Source of the DNA: Klebsiella pneumoniae
Lineage (GTDB): Bacteria > Pseudomonadota > Gammaproteobacteria > Enterobacterales > Enterobacteriaceae
Assembly: GCF_000742135.1 (NCBI RefSeq)
Contig: NZ_KN046818.1
Span: 1-64,000 of the forward strand
Reading direction: 5' to 3'
Length of the DNA: 64,000 nucleotides
Below the pieces are notes generated by a model, which searched no databases, was not told where the DNA came from, and saw only the letters and a list, made by a program, of their open reading frames with translations. A program made the position numbers and the translations under genes. Each line of letters starts with the position of its first letter. The first letter of the stretch is position 1. Below, in pieces: positions 47,029-56,807 of the stretch.

Positions 47029-47481
47029 TTATTTTATTTGTTTGTAGCGAAACGCTTCTTTCCCGGCATAAATCCCGACGAGATCGTCATAACGAGGGTC
47101 CTTTTTATTCGGGCGGAACGTTACTTTCATATCGGGACTGCACATATCCTTCATGGTGAGATTGAATTCTTTACCTGGCGTAATGGTATACCCTGTTGCC
47201 ACATCGTCTTTACTGGGAGTGATCCACCCCCAAATGCCGCCCGGACAATCTCTGGAAGGTTTCGAGCGAACAACAATAAACCATCCCATTGAATCTACTT
47301 CCGTCGCTGTACACAGTTTTCTGACCTGGCGGTGGGCATCACACCAGAATATATTCCCACTCTTATTATTCACTGCCGCAGGCAGAAACTCGCTATAAGG
47401 ACGTGCTGCGTGAGCATTACCTGTGATAAGTAAGGGGAACAACATGATTGGCAGTAAAGACAACAATTTCAATTCTTTCAT
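47029..47481 (-). CDS. Exported protein of unknown function
   Basis: The 150-residue product from ATG 47481 has a signal peptide (MKELKLLSLLPIMLFPLLIT, ending near AHA|ARP). The mature domain has four cysteines (IFWCDAHRQ, KLCTATEVD, RDCPGGIWG, MCSPDMKVTF), suggesting disulphides. An earlier start at 47514 would add a non-signal extension. I recognise no family. It lies just downstream of the WYL regulator gene. Confidence 0.75.
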   Translation of the reverse strand: MKELKLLSLLPIMLFPLLITGNAHAARPYSEFLPAAVNNKSGNIFWCDAHRQVRKLCTATEVDSMGWFIVVRSKPSRDCPGGIWGWITPSKDDVATGYTITPGKEFNLTMKDMCSPDMKVTFRPNKKDPRYDDLVGIYAGKEAFRYKQIK

Positions 47482-47516
47482 TAGATTAACCTTACATTTA
47501 ATTATGGAGACCATCT

Positions 47517-48233
47517 CTAATCAGTTTGTCCGGATTGCCCCCGACTTTCTGAGGGAGAAAATGAATTCAGCGACTGCTGAATAAAACGGAAATGAGGTAA
47601 GGCAGAGATAAAATGCTTATCCTCCGATAGCTGATAGAGAAGCTCACTGCGAATAAATGTTTCCCGCGATGGCCTTACCAGATGAATCTCATCCAGCCGG
47701 AAGACACGTAATTGCCTGTTATGTTCAGCGACCAGATACCAGTAACCGTCCAGAGCGATTAGCCGGTAAGGTGCAACGGCCTCATGACGCTCCCCTTCAG
47801 TCAGAATGGTGATGCGCTGACATCCCGAAATAGCTCTGACCAGCCTGTAGAAGGAGAGCTTTCCTGCCGGGGGATGAGGTCTGTCCTGATGCCATACCAG
47901 ACAGGGTCGATCATCACAGTCCAGCAGGCTGCTGACCAGTCGCCGGTCAAAGCCCGGGAAAACCCCGGCCAGCCCCGTGCGGTGAGCAAAGGTCAGAATA
48001 TCTATTTCCTGCCGCGTACTGTGAATATCCGAGCGCAGACTGCACTGCCCCTGGTAATAATCCAGATCGAGATACATCAGACGCTCCCGAAAGTCACGAC
48101 GCAGCGTGCGCTCTGACACCCCGAATTCAGTTGCCAGTTTGCGAATAAACAGAGTTTCACCGGACACCAGACGGCTGATAATCAACGACAACCTGACGGC
48201 AAGCCGGTCATGTCGCCGCTCCTGAAGCGTCAT
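47517..48233 (-). CDS. yfjR: WYL-domain transcriptional regulator (YfjR)
   Basis: This 238-residue regulator has an N-terminal helix-turn-helix ([20 protein letters not shown]) and a C-terminal WYL domain ([20 protein letters not shown] and [18 protein letters not shown]). WYL regulators often control phage-defence or mobile-element genes in response to nucleic-acid ligands. It is divergent from nothing; yfjP is upstream on the same strand, 244 bp away. Confidence 0.92.
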   Translation of the reverse strand: MTLQERRHDRLAVRLSLIISRLVSGETLFIRKLATEFGVSERTLRRDFRERLMYLDLDYYQGQCSLRSDIHSTRQEIDILTFAHRTGLAGVFPGFDRRLVSSLLDCDDRPCLVWHQDRPHPPAGKLSFYRLVRAISGCQRITILTEGERHEAVAPYRLIALDGYWYLVAEHNRQLRVFRLDEIHLVRPSRETFIRSELLYQLSEDKHFISALPHFRFIQQSLNSFSPSESRGQSGQTD

Positions 48234-48476
48234 GAAAGATTTCTCCTGAGAAGGAGACTCTCTGAATTAATAATGATTACTTTAAAGGAAGGAGTGGACA
48301 GGGTATGGACAACATCGGAACTATTTTTTATGAGCAGTCCAGCCTTGTGGGCGCTCGTCTGACAGATAATGATGCTTCGCCTGATTTAATTGATGATAAA
48401 ACGCAGTGGAAAGGACGTGTCCACAATCAACACATCATTAACAACCAGTTCATCATTCGCAGAGAAAATTGCGATA

Positions 48477-49352
48477 TCAGAAGAATATCCAGTCCCAGAC
48501 GGCCCGTGCGACCGACACCACCGCATCACGCACGGTACGAATCACCGTTTTCAATGGCGCAGGCAGGAATGACGATGACTCAGCCGTATCGAAAACAAGG
48601 CCCACAGCGTCACCGAAACTGTCACGGGCCTGCGACTTTACCGGCTCTGTGCAGAGTCTCCCGTGCAGTTGTGTCACCACCGGGCTGGTGGCGCGGTCAG
48701 GCAGACAGCGCATCATGGTTGCCACCATATCCTCAATACCCCATCCAGTGCTGGCGGACACCGCACAGACCGGATGATGCGGTTTAAACATCGCCATAAT
48801 CGCAGCCTGCTTCGCTTTAAGATTTCCCTGTTGGTGTGTTGAAGGTTTGCTGGTGAGGGTATCCCATTCATAACAGGGTTCGATTTTGTCGGCCTGGTTA
48901 ATCACAAACAGTACCTTTTGCCTGTAAGGTTGCATCACACCGAGCCAGAACTGCTCGTCCACGGTCAGTGCCCGATCATCGGCCTTAATGACCCACAGCA
49001 CCAGGTCCAGCTCCGGCAGCATTCGACGGTACAGGGCCCGGTACTCATGATCCCGGCGCCCGTTTTCACCTACACCCGGTAAATCGACAATCACCAGACT
49101 GTGACGACCGCTGCGCAACCGGAAGCGCAGTACGTCGCGAGTACAGGCGTTCACATCACTCACCGGGGACACCTCGCCCTGGAAAAGTTCGTTGCAGAGA
49201 GAGGATTTACCTGTACCACTTTTGCCCATGATTCCAATCACCGGCTCGTAATGGGTCAGGTTCTGGATACGTTCAAGAATAAGCTGGCGAAGTGTGCACG
49301 GAAGCGACGCAAGCGGTTGTTCAAAGGCCTGAAGGCCGTCAGGTTTATTCAT
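48477..49352 (-). CDS. yfjP: YfjP/YeeP-family GTPase
   Basis: This Era-like GTPase of the CP4 islands has 291 residues. G1 is IMGKSGTGKSSLCNELF, G3 is IVDLPGVGENG, G4 is VINQADKIEP (NxxD) and G5-like SASTG is in VCAVSASTGWGIEDM. A hydrophobic C-terminus (VSVARAVWDWIFF) may touch the membrane. It is the first gene of the leftward CP4-57-like cassette. The opposite-strand open frames over it are shadows. Confidence 0.93.
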   Translation of the reverse strand: MNKPDGLQAFEQPLASLPCTLRQLILERIQNLTHYEPVIGIMGKSGTGKSSLCNELFQGEVSPVSDVNACTRDVLRFRLRSGRHSLVIVDLPGVGENGRRDHEYRALYRRMLPELDLVLWVIKADDRALTVDEQFWLGVMQPYRQKVLFVINQADKIEPCYEWDTLTSKPSTHQQGNLKAKQAAIMAMFKPHHPVCAVSASTGWGIEDMVATMMRCLPDRATSPVVTQLHGRLCTEPVKSQARDSFGDAVGLVFDTAESSSFLPAPLKTVIRTVRDAVVSVARAVWDWIFF

Positions 49353-49907
49353 ACAGAAGTCTCAGCGTGAAAAATTAAAAACCCCGCGATCCAGTCAGGA
49401 AGGCGGGGATTCAATGAGATAATATCTGTCTGAAATTATTTGGAATTTTAGATTAACGCAAAGGACTTTGTGCAGTCCAAGACTGAAAGATCTCCGCTTA
49501 GCGCCAAAGTCAGACGGTGCTAAGTCTGTACTGTACTACTTTGACGAGGCCAGTCAGTGTCTGTTGATATTGTGCCGTATCGCTAGAGTGTGTGAAGCAC
49601 ACCGCCGTGCCAGTTCATCGGTCTGGTCGGCCAATGGGAGTAATGCATTGCACAGAGTGCATTGTAAGACTGTGACGACAAACAGCCACTATGTGAGATG
49701 GATCATAGGCATGTTTTAGCTCTCTGTTACGATAGGTTGTTACCTTCGTTGGACGCATAGATTTGAACAGTAAAAAATGTGCAATGACCAAGTACCGTTC
49801 TGATCGCAACCGTATCCCTCAGCAAATTTGGTCGTGCCAGGCAGTCTCTTGTGGTTTGAGTTCTACTCTTATTTTGGGAAGATAATTAAAAAGATAGGGA
49901 GGCAGTA
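49353..49907. other. Intergenic region between yfjP and gajA
   Basis: No credible gene is present. A GC-rich hairpin (CCCCGC at 49382-49387 with GCGGGG at 49403-49408) lies 30 bp upstream of yfjP. The rest is unremarkable and must contain divergent promoters for yfjP and the gajAB pair, but I cannot assign boxes. This is the junction between the CP4-57-like cassette and the defence island. Confidence 0.5.
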
Positions 49908-51692
49908 ATGCGGATTTCCCGAATCCGGTTAATTAATTTCGCCAACTTCTCCGATGTTGATGTTGAAACGGGTGAGAGTATTGTTATTGTTGGTGAAAAC
50001 AAGGTTGGCAAGAGCAATTTTATTCGCGGCCTGCAGCTGATTCTTGACCCAGGGTTGTCTGAGCGTGACCGTCAACTGGGTTTTGAACATTTTTGGGATG
50101 GATTGGGCGAAGACAAACTGGGGGAGACCATCGAAATTTCAGTGGATCTTACTGAGTTCACTGACGATCCCCGATTGATGGCTCATCTGAATGACTGTGT
50201 CCTAAATCCGGGGCCTCCGATGGTGGCCCGTCTTACCTACCGCTTTCAGCCCAAAACCGCGTTAAATCGAGCTCCTGAATCGTTAAAAGATTATGAGTAT
50301 GTGATCTTCGGTGGAGCTGATCCTGACATGCATATTGGTGGTGCCTTTCGCCGTATGTTGCCCATTGATGTTCAAGGCGCGTTGCGTGATGCCGAGAAGG
50401 ACCTTTCAAGCTGGCGTAATTCACCCTTAAGACCGCTTATTGAAGAACTGTCCGCATCTCTGGACGACGAGACTCGTGAGGAGATTCAAACCCAAGTTGA
50501 TGAGGCTCAGCGGGAACTGGCTGATCATGATGAGGTGGCAGCGACAGCCGAACGAATTAGCGAAAGGTTGATAGCTATCGCAGGTGAGCAACATGCCGTT
50601 CCGGTATCGCTCGGACTTGCACCGACTCGCGTTGATGCGCTGCTACGTAGCCTGCGTTTGCTGCTTGATAGTGGCATTCGTGGCATTGGCGATGCCAGTC
50701 TGGGGACTGCTAATCTGATTTTTCTTGCCCTAAAAAGCCTCGAACTTGATCGTCTTGTTAATGACGGAGAACGAGACCATACGTTTTTCGTAGTCGAGGA
50801 GCCGGAAGCGCACCTACATCCGCACGTACAGCGCCTGGTTTACCGTTATTTCCTAGGGACTGACGGAGACAATGGTGATGAAGGAACACCGTTGACAACG
50901 ATCCTGACCACCCATTCCCCGCATATCGCCAGCGTCACACCAATCAGATCCATCGTTTTGCTGCGCCATGATCCGGAGGGAGGGAAGACGATTGCGGTTT
51001 CAACGGCAAACGCACCGTTTACGCCGCGGGACGAAGATGATCTGCAGCGCTATATCGATGTCACTCGCGGCGAAATATTCTTTTCACGTGGGGTGATCTT
51101 GGTGGAAGGGGATGCTGAACGCTTTCTTGTCCCAGCATTCGCTGATGCTCTTAATATTCCCCTAGATATGCTTGGGATCACGGTGTGCTCGATCGGTGGA
51201 ACAAATTTCACTCCGTATGTGAAGCTCCTAGGGCCGCGGGGACTCAATATTCCACATGTGATTCTGACAGACCGCGATCCTGAGGAGGATGGAGAGCCGC
51301 TGGTTCGTAAGAGATTTATCAATATCTTAGACGTGCTTGAGAGCGATGTTGATCATGATGATATGACTACCGAGGAGGTGATTGCACGTGCCGGAGATTT
51401 TGGATGCTTCGTCAATGAGACCACTCTGGAGCCAGAGCTGTTTACCGGTGGACTGGGCGAAGCCATGAAGTTGGTTATCGAGCAGGAATTGTCTCCTAGA
51501 CGAGCTACTCTGAACAGGATACAGGCGTGGGTGGATGACACGGACCAGCTTGATAATGTCCGGTTGTTGAAACTGATTGAGCGAATTGGCAAAGGGCGGT
51601 TCGCCCAAGCGCTGGCACCCTCGGTGTCGGAGGATGTATGCCCGGATTACATTCGTGAAGCACTGGAGTATATCTGCGATGCCGTCACGTAG
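49908..51692 (+). CDS. gajA: OLD-family ATPase/TOPRIM nuclease (Gabija GajA)
   Basis: This 594-residue overcoming-lysogenization-defect nuclease is the GajA component of Gabija, also called a class 2 OLD protein. The ABC ATPase part has Walker A GENKVGKS (residues 29-36), a signature-like GDASLGTANL (261-270), Walker B TFFVVEEPEAHLHP (292-305) and H-loop TTHSPH. The TOPRIM part has E400 in VEGDAERF, GG in CSIGGTNF and D455-x-D457 in ILTDRDPEED. In Gabija, GajA nicks DNA when nucleotides are depleted by phage replication. The helicase gene overlaps its 3' end by 14 bp. Confidence 0.92.
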   Translation: MRISRIRLINFANFSDVDVETGESIVIVGENKVGKSNFIRGLQLILDPGLSERDRQLGFEHFWDGLGEDKLGETIEISVDLTEFTDDPRLMAHLNDCVLNPGPPMVARLTYRFQPKTALNRAPESLKDYEYVIFGGADPDMHIGGAFRRMLPIDVQGALRDAEKDLSSWRNSPLRPLIEELSASLDDETREEIQTQVDEAQRELADHDEVAATAERISERLIAIAGEQHAVPVSLGLAPTRVDALLRSLRLLLDSGIRGIGDASLGTANLIFLALKSLELDRLVNDGERDHTFFVVEEPEAHLHPHVQRLVYRYFLGTDGDNGDEGTPLTTILTTHSPHIASVTPIRSIVLLRHDPEGGKTIAVSTANAPFTPRDEDDLQRYIDVTRGEIFFSRGVILVEGDAERFLVPAFADALNIPLDMLGITVCSIGGTNFTPYVKLLGPRGLNIPHVILTDRDPEEDGEPLVRKRFINILDVLESDVDHDDMTTEEVIARAGDFGCFVNETTLEPELFTGGLGEAMKLVIEQELSPRRATLNRIQAWVDDTDQLDNVRLLKLIERIGKGRFAQALAPSVSEDVCPDYIREALEYICDAVT

Positions 51693-53496
51693 TGTCAGTG
51701 CAGCCTACTTAGCTCAGGCTGCCGAGCTGGCCGGGAATCCGGGCCAGTTATCCGCGTATCACTCCCAGGGACACTGCGTGGTGCTCGCGGGGCCGGGGAG
51801 TGGTAAGACAAAGACGCTTGTGCTGAAGCTGGCACGAATCCTAGCTGAGGATGTTCAAGCTCCACGTGGTGCGGCATGTATCACATATAGCCAAGAATGC
51901 GCACGCGAGCTAACCCGTCGTCTCGAAGCGCTGGGGCTTAGAGAGGCACCGAATCTCTTTATTGGAACCGTTCATGGGTTCTGCTTGCGCCATCTGTTGA
52001 TGCCCTATGGGCGACTGGCCGATCTGCCAATCCCATTTCCGCTGTCAGTAGCGTCTCAGCGCGAGAGCGAACGGTTACTTCGACAATCTGGTGACCGTCT
52101 CTTTGGCGCAAACCATCCCTATAAGGCTATTGATCTCGGACGGCATCGCCGTTCGGTGTTGAATCGCAACAGCGTTGCCTGGCGTACAGAGGAGGAACTC
52201 GCTGCATGGGCCGAGGCCTACGAAGCTGCATTGCGGCAGCAAGGGCTAATAGACTACGACGATATGGTGATATTTGGTCAGCGTCTGATAATTGAGCATG
52301 ATTGGGTTCTGCCCCTAGTACAGGCGAAATTTCCGATCCTTGCGGTAGATGAATATCAAGATTTGGGCGTGGCACTCCATCGTATGGTCAAACGTCTGGC
52401 TTTCGAGGGAGGCGTACGCTTATTTGCAGTGGGTGATGCAGACCAATCTATTTACGGTTTCACTGGTGCCGATGGTGCGTTACTACTAGAACTGGCAGGC
52501 AGGAGAGACGTTGAAACAGTCCGACTCCAGTTGAACTATAGATCAGGAGCGGACATCGTGAATGCATCGGAGATGGTGTTGGGTGAGGTTCGTGGTTATC
52601 GCGCAAACGACCCAAACCGCCAGACAACCATTGCGTTCCAGCTGTGTCCGGATGGCTTGGGGGATCAGGCTGTCTATGCTGTCGAGCAGATTATTCCTGC
52701 TGCGTTGGCTGCTAAGCCGGGCCGAACACTTGGTGATATCGCCATTCTGTACAAGGACTACCGTGCCGGCGATGTTGTGGCCGATGCGGTGACAGCTAGC
52801 GGTTTTGATTACATTCGTGTGGATACCGCAGCACCTTATCGTAAAGTTGCCTTGACGAGCTGGGTGGAGGATTGCGCAGCATGGTGTGCTGGCGGTTGGC
52901 GTATCGGGCGCCCTCAACTGCGCGGACTTATAGACCGTTATCTGGCATTTCATCGGGCAAGGCTGGATGATGCATGCGCCCGGAGTAAGGGGCAGGAGTT
53001 AACCAGGCTACTTTGGGCACTTCGTGCCGACCAACATTCTGCATCCGATTTTGTCGCGTCGTTGCGCAACGGTCTCGTTGATTCCCTGCTGGCAACTGAA
53101 CCAACGCTTTCTGATCAGGCTGAGCAACTAGATCGCATGACTGCAGCACTTGCCGAAGGCGGTGCGTTAGCGATGTTGGATATCACGAGCCTAGGTGGTC
53201 GTGACGGTTCACCTGAGCACCTCAATTTGCTGACACTTCACTCAGCCAAAGGTTGCGAATATGACGTGGTTATCATGGTCGGCTTAGATCTGGGGAATTT
53301 GCCGTGGCGTAATGAGACGCCAGAGAAGCTGCGTGAAAGCCGACGTCTTTTCTATGTGGGGCTGACCCGCGCACGGGACGAGGTGCATATGCTGTATTCC
53401 GGTTTTGTTGATGGTCGCTACGGCCCTATGCGTCTAGGGCGTTCCCCATTTCTGGATGAACTGGAGGAGCGAATGAGAGGGGCAGGTTTAAGGTAG
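51679..53496 (+). CDS. gajB: UvrD/PcrA-like helicase (Gabija GajB)
   Basis: This superfamily 1 helicase of 605 residues is paired with the OLD nuclease. Motifs in order: Q/I region NPGQLSAYHS, Walker A AGPGSGKT (38-45), Ia ITYSQECARELTRR, II ILAVDEYQDL, III AVGDADQSIYGFTG, IV NYRSGADIV, V TLHSAKGCEYDVVIMVGLDL and VI RRLFYVGLTRARDEV. ATG 51679 starts inside the end of gajA (14-bp overlap) and is chosen because residues upstream of it are unlike the family. It is longer than the ~500-residue Bacillus GajB. Confidence 0.92.
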   Translation: MPSRSVSAAYLAQAAELAGNPGQLSAYHSQGHCVVLAGPGSGKTKTLVLKLARILAEDVQAPRGAACITYSQECARELTRRLEALGLREAPNLFIGTVHGFCLRHLLMPYGRLADLPIPFPLSVASQRESERLLRQSGDRLFGANHPYKAIDLGRHRRSVLNRNSVAWRTEEELAAWAEAYEAALRQQGLIDYDDMVIFGQRLIIEHDWVLPLVQAKFPILAVDEYQDLGVALHRMVKRLAFEGGVRLFAVGDADQSIYGFTGADGALLLELAGRRDVETVRLQLNYRSGADIVNASEMVLGEVRGYRANDPNRQTTIAFQLCPDGLGDQAVYAVEQIIPAALAAKPGRTLGDIAILYKDYRAGDVVADAVTASGFDYIRVDTAAPYRKVALTSWVEDCAAWCAGGWRIGRPQLRGLIDRYLAFHRARLDDACARSKGQELTRLLWALRADQHSASDFVASLRNGLVDSLLATEPTLSDQAEQLDRMTAALAEGGALAMLDITSLGGRDGSPEHLNLLTLHSAKGCEYDVVIMVGLDLGNLPWRNETPEKLRESRRLFYVGLTRARDEVHMLYSGFVDGRYGPMRLGRSPFLDELEERMRGAGLR

Positions 53497-54068
53497 TCGG
53501 GAATAAATGCGTCATCGAGTCTGTGGACGGCCAGTAAAAAAAACACCGGTTATCAGGCCACATTCCAATGCTCAAGCTAAGGCAAAATGCATCAAAATTA
53601 AAATTCTAGGTGCGAGCTGAGGGCCTCAGATGCTTGAAGAAATGTTCGTCACAGACTTAGATGGCCTTCGCAAGGTTAATCCGACCCGATATCTTTTCAT
53701 TCATTGTCCACTACTTGCACAGAATGGGCGAGCTAACTGGGTTGAAGACCCGCTATGTGCCAATAGCAAACGTTACCAAGACTGTTGTAACACAATCCAT
53801 TTGAGCAAGTTAAAGCGTTGTTCTCATGTAGTTTATCTTTGATGAAGCCTACCTCTTGGAAAAAATAGCCCCCACACACATTTTATATTGTGGGGGATAA
53901 TAATCGTTCTTAACTGACTGACATTAAGCAATATTTATAGTGACAATAAGCATGATAGCAACTATTTTTACAGTAGTTACGAGTGATGCTATCTAACAGA
54001 TTACTCGAACCGAGTCCGTTTCTCATCATGACTGTATAGGCGTTATGTGTCCATCAAAGGAGTGAGTT
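53497..54068. other. Gap after gajB
   Basis: A 70-codon open frame (53630-53842) exists but has no recognisable homology, poor initiation context and no coupling to gajB, so I do not call it a gene. At about 53865-53905 a hairpin-like CCCCCACA...TGTGGGGG pair (53870-53877 and 53893-53900) may terminate rightward transcription. The rest is AT-rich and leads to the DUF6650 gene. Confidence 0.4.
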
Positions 54069-54545
54069 TTGAAATTTGAACGAATCTATAAAAATATTAC
54101 AGGCCTTAGCTGCCCTATATTCGGGATTCAGTGGAATGCTCCAATAATAGAAGCTGACGAAGCGAAGAAGATTGTCATTTTTCTTGAGGACAAGCGAGTT
54201 CTTTTCAATCCTGTCGATATGGAGGATACTAGTCATTGCATTCAGAGTGTTATCAGCATTAGATCTGAATTGACTAAAATCCTACAAGGTTTACCGAGCG
54301 ATTCATATTTAGCAAATCAATTAAGGAAAATGAGAAAGGCATGCCAAGAATTCGGTGACAGTATTGGCTCCCCTCAGTTCATCCGATTTGATCATCCTGT
54401 GCAAGTATCTATGCTTGAGCGAGCGCTTTTTAAACTGCGAAAAAAGTGTGGTACCTCTGTGGCAGAAATAGCAGTTGCCTATGGTCTTGATGTAGATGAC
54501 GGATTGGCCAGTATTATCCCTTTTAATAATCCCAGTAATACTTAG
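54069..54545 (+). CDS. DUF6650 family protein
   Basis: This 158-residue protein starts at a TTG (54069) with AAAGGAG 6 nt upstream. The sequence ERIYKNITGLSCPIFGIQWN, KIVIFLEDKRVLFNP, SVISIRSELTKIL and VAYGLDVDDGLASIIP fits what I know as DUF6650, small proteins of unknown function often seen near mobile elements and defence genes. The HTH-like last third (ALFKLRKKCGTSVAEIAVAY) is worth noting. It is AT-rich, between gajAB and an uncharacterised leftward gene. Confidence 0.75.
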   Translation: MKFERIYKNITGLSCPIFGIQWNAPIIEADEAKKIVIFLEDKRVLFNPVDMEDTSHCIQSVISIRSELTKILQGLPSDSYLANQLRKMRKACQEFGDSIGSPQFIRFDHPVQVSMLERALFKLRKKCGTSVAEIAVAYGLDVDDGLASIIPFNNPSNT

Positions 54546-54906
54546 CAATGGGTTCAATTTCTCTTGCTTCATTCGCCGGATAAAAAGCTAAACATTTGTT
54601 TGCTAGATTAATTAACATACAATAGGTGGTTTTGGGTCGTAAGCGGGCAGCAAGTTATTGGTGAGTCGTGGTGTCCGCTCCTCGCTCACAGTGACCTTCA
54701 GATCAGCTAGCTTGTAAGCTTCGAGTCAGAAGCAAACGATCTAAAAGGTAGGCACAGCTCCGACGTCCATACCCCGCCATATTAATCTTTAACAGTATGT
54801 GCTTGTACCTAACGGGACAAGGAAAAGATAGTTAGAGGACCCTGGGTCGACTCAGATTCATGACTACATTGAGAAATCAGACCAAGGCATCACTGCGATC
54901 ACAACG
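54546..54906. other. Gap between DUF6650 gene and the 305-residue ORF
   Basis: There is no gene, tRNA or clear repeat. The stretch contains several inverted GC-rich hexamers but no hairpin followed by a T-run. The two flanking genes converge here, so a terminator is expected but not identified. Confidence 0.4.
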
Positions 54907-55824
54907 CTATTTAGCAGATTTCCGGTAAGATTTCGCTGCCTGCCAGGCATGTTTCATCTTCTCAATAAACTCCAGCTTCTCTTCAGGTTGGGCGTTCCAC
55001 ACATCCATAGCCGCAATAATCATGTCATAACGCATAGACGTATTATAAGGGCGAAGATAGCTCGCTATTCGTCCCTTTCCTTTGAGATAGTCCCAGAGAT
55101 ATACTAACTGAGTTTCATCATCACGTGACATCCAGTCAAAATCTGTTAGAAAAAAATCATATTGCTCAAGCCAGCGCTCATGCAGTTTTTTGAAATAAGT
55201 GATCTTATCTCCAAGTGAGCATGGTGCTTCATCAATGTACCTCATCACACCATTGATGAGTTCACGCTCAGTTACCGGAGTGGGGTTGTACAGATCGGTA
55301 CTTGCTCCCGCGTTCAGATAAAATCGGGAGAAAACGCGTTTCGTTTTTTTCGAAGCAGTGGCCTGTGGATTTGTTATCAGGTCCCAATCTATATCGTCCA
55401 GGTCGATATTCAAATTAGAGAAATCAAGATTTGTGAAGATATTATCGTTCATTAAAAGAGAATTAAAACCACCTGAACAACCGACGTCATTCCCCAACCC
55501 ACCAAGTTTCAACCCTGCAGGTAATACTGGGTATTCAAAAATATAATGGTGAGCAAACCACAATGCTCTTGGTGTACCTTTGAAACAATCAAAATAATCT
55601 TTATCAATCAGTAGCAGCTCAGCCCATTCTTTAAGAGTTTTCCGGCCAACTTTGATCCTGTCCTGATCGCCCAGGAAATGCCGTTCAAGGATCTCAGAGA
55701 TTAAACGTCGAAACTGATCCGGCGAATCATAAGTACTCCACTGTAAGGAGTAATCAGTGTTGGAAAGCGCACCAAGCATTTTTAGATACATTATCTCGTA
55801 GCGGATCATATCGTAATGCAACAT
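54907..55824 (-). CDS. Uncharacterised 305-residue protein in the defence island
   Basis: I do not recognise a family. The protein is acidic in the middle (NLDFSNLNIDLDDIDWDL), rich in aromatic residues, has no signal peptide or membrane segment, and shows alternating helical stretches (RRLISEILERHF, EKLEFIEKMKHAWQAAKSYR). It is a single leftward gene in AT-rich DNA between DUF6650 and the inovirus-Gp2-like gene, with Gabija on one side and type I RM/Septu-like genes on the other. The coding potential is good: 305 open codons and a consistent composition. The start could also be one of the internal ATGs at residues 5 and 12. Confidence 0.7.
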   Translation of the reverse strand: MLHYDMIRYEIMYLKMLGALSNTDYSLQWSTYDSPDQFRRLISEILERHFLGDQDRIKVGRKTLKEWAELLLIDKDYFDCFKGTPRALWFAHHYIFEYPVLPAGLKLGGLGNDVGCSGGFNSLLMNDNIFTNLDFSNLNIDLDDIDWDLITNPQATASKKTKRVFSRFYLNAGASTDLYNPTPVTERELINGVMRYIDEAPCSLGDKITYFKKLHERWLEQYDFFLTDFDWMSRDDETQLVYLWDYLKGKGRIASYLRPYNTSMRYDMIIAAMDVWNAQPEEKLEFIEKMKHAWQAAKSYRKSAK

Positions 55825-56228
55825 CGTCTCTTCCCTCTAATTCTGGCTCCTGAACACAGATTAGCATGAGCATCTTTTAGGTAGAGGGACACGGGTCACA
55901 GGCTGAGGGATGACTGATTTTTTACTGGTATCCTACTGATTTTATTGTGATAATACTCTGACATTTTACCTCATTATTCCTGTGTTTTTTCTCTACGAAT
56001 CTCCTATGTTCACCTCATTAAAATCGTTCAACAGCAGATATGAACATTTGGGTTTTTAGTATAATTAAGGGGCACTCCCTGTTTCTATACCACTCTGTTC
56101 ATAGCCCCTTCCCCAACAAGCAACCCTGCCTGTCATCCCCTGGATACACAGTTCCCTGTATCTCTGCTTCTCTTAAAAATTACATCCCATCCCAATCCTT
56201 TGTACTCCACCTGACAAAGGATAAATCA
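55825..56228. other. Gap upstream of the inovirus-Gp2-like gene
   Basis: This AT-rich non-coding stretch lies between two divergent genes. An in-frame extension of the Gp2-like gene reaches 56040 but its predicted residues are unlike the family, so I leave it out. Promoters for both directions must be here; none is assigned. Confidence 0.4.
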
Positions 56229-56807
56229 ATGCATACACCTTACCCATTTAACCCCAGATACACGATGAACTGGTTTCTACTGTCTCTACTCAATGACCAC
56301 CTGAATCAGCTACTGAACCGATACTCCCGAATACAGGCACTCAGACTCGACCTGTTCTATCAGAAAGGTACAGAGCGCTATAAACAGTATTCATGGAACG
56401 AAACCGAACGAGAAGTACGTATGCTGGTTGAACGCACCCTGCAGCACACAAATCTGGCAGGGTATTTCTGGGTACTCGAGAACTCTGTAGACCACGGCTG
56501 TCATGCCCATATCGTGTTCTATCTCGACAGGCACCTTAACCAGGCTACCTACCCAATAGCTGAGAGAGTTGGAACAATATGGCGGGAAATAACGCAACGA
56601 GAAGGCTATTACAACCGCTGCGAATACAAGTCCACTTATGAAGTCAGTATTGATAGGCCAGTGAACTACGATGATACCGAAGCCATTCATAACCTGCGCT
56701 ACATCATCAGCTATCTCGCCAAAGAAGAGCAAAAGCACGGTCACTATCACTACGGAGCCAGTGAAGTACCGCCGCCCAGCGGACTGGGGCGTCCTCGCAC
56801 GGTGTAA
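56229..56807 (+). CDS. Inovirus Gp2-family protein (YagK/YfjJ C-terminal domain)
   Basis: This 192-residue protein fits the Gp2/DUF3296 family found in filamentous-phage relatives and CP4-type islands: LLNRYSRIQALRLDLFYQKG, ENSVDHGCHAHIVFYLDRHL (HxH), then LRYIISYLAKEEQ. The H-x-H strand and spacing recall Rep-type HUH endonucleases, but activity is unproven. ATG 56229 is chosen from family length. The AlpA gene follows 107 bp downstream. Confidence 0.82.
   Translation: MHTPYPFNPRYTMNWFLLSLLNDHLNQLLNRYSRIQALRLDLFYQKGTERYKQYSWNETEREVRMLVERTLQHTNLAGYFWVLENSVDHGCHAHIVFYLDRHLNQATYPIAERVGTIWREITQREGYYNRCEYKSTYEVSIDRPVNYDDTEAIHNLRYIISYLAKEEQKHGHYHYGASEVPPPSGLGRPRTV

Noticed and set aside
48305..48787. 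160-codon open frame on the plus strand over the yfjP 3' end
   Set aside because: About two thirds lies antisense to yfjP, the residues are low complexity (Pro/His/Arg-rich), and yfjP is a clear GTPase on the other strand.
49382..49408. CCCCGC/GCGGGG hairpin as a terminator
   Set aside because: Large 15-nt loop, no T-run on either strand, and no gene ends nearby.
53630..53842. 70-codon open frame after gajB
   Set aside because: No motif, no good initiation signal and no coupling; considered as a third Gabija-associated gene but nothing supports it.
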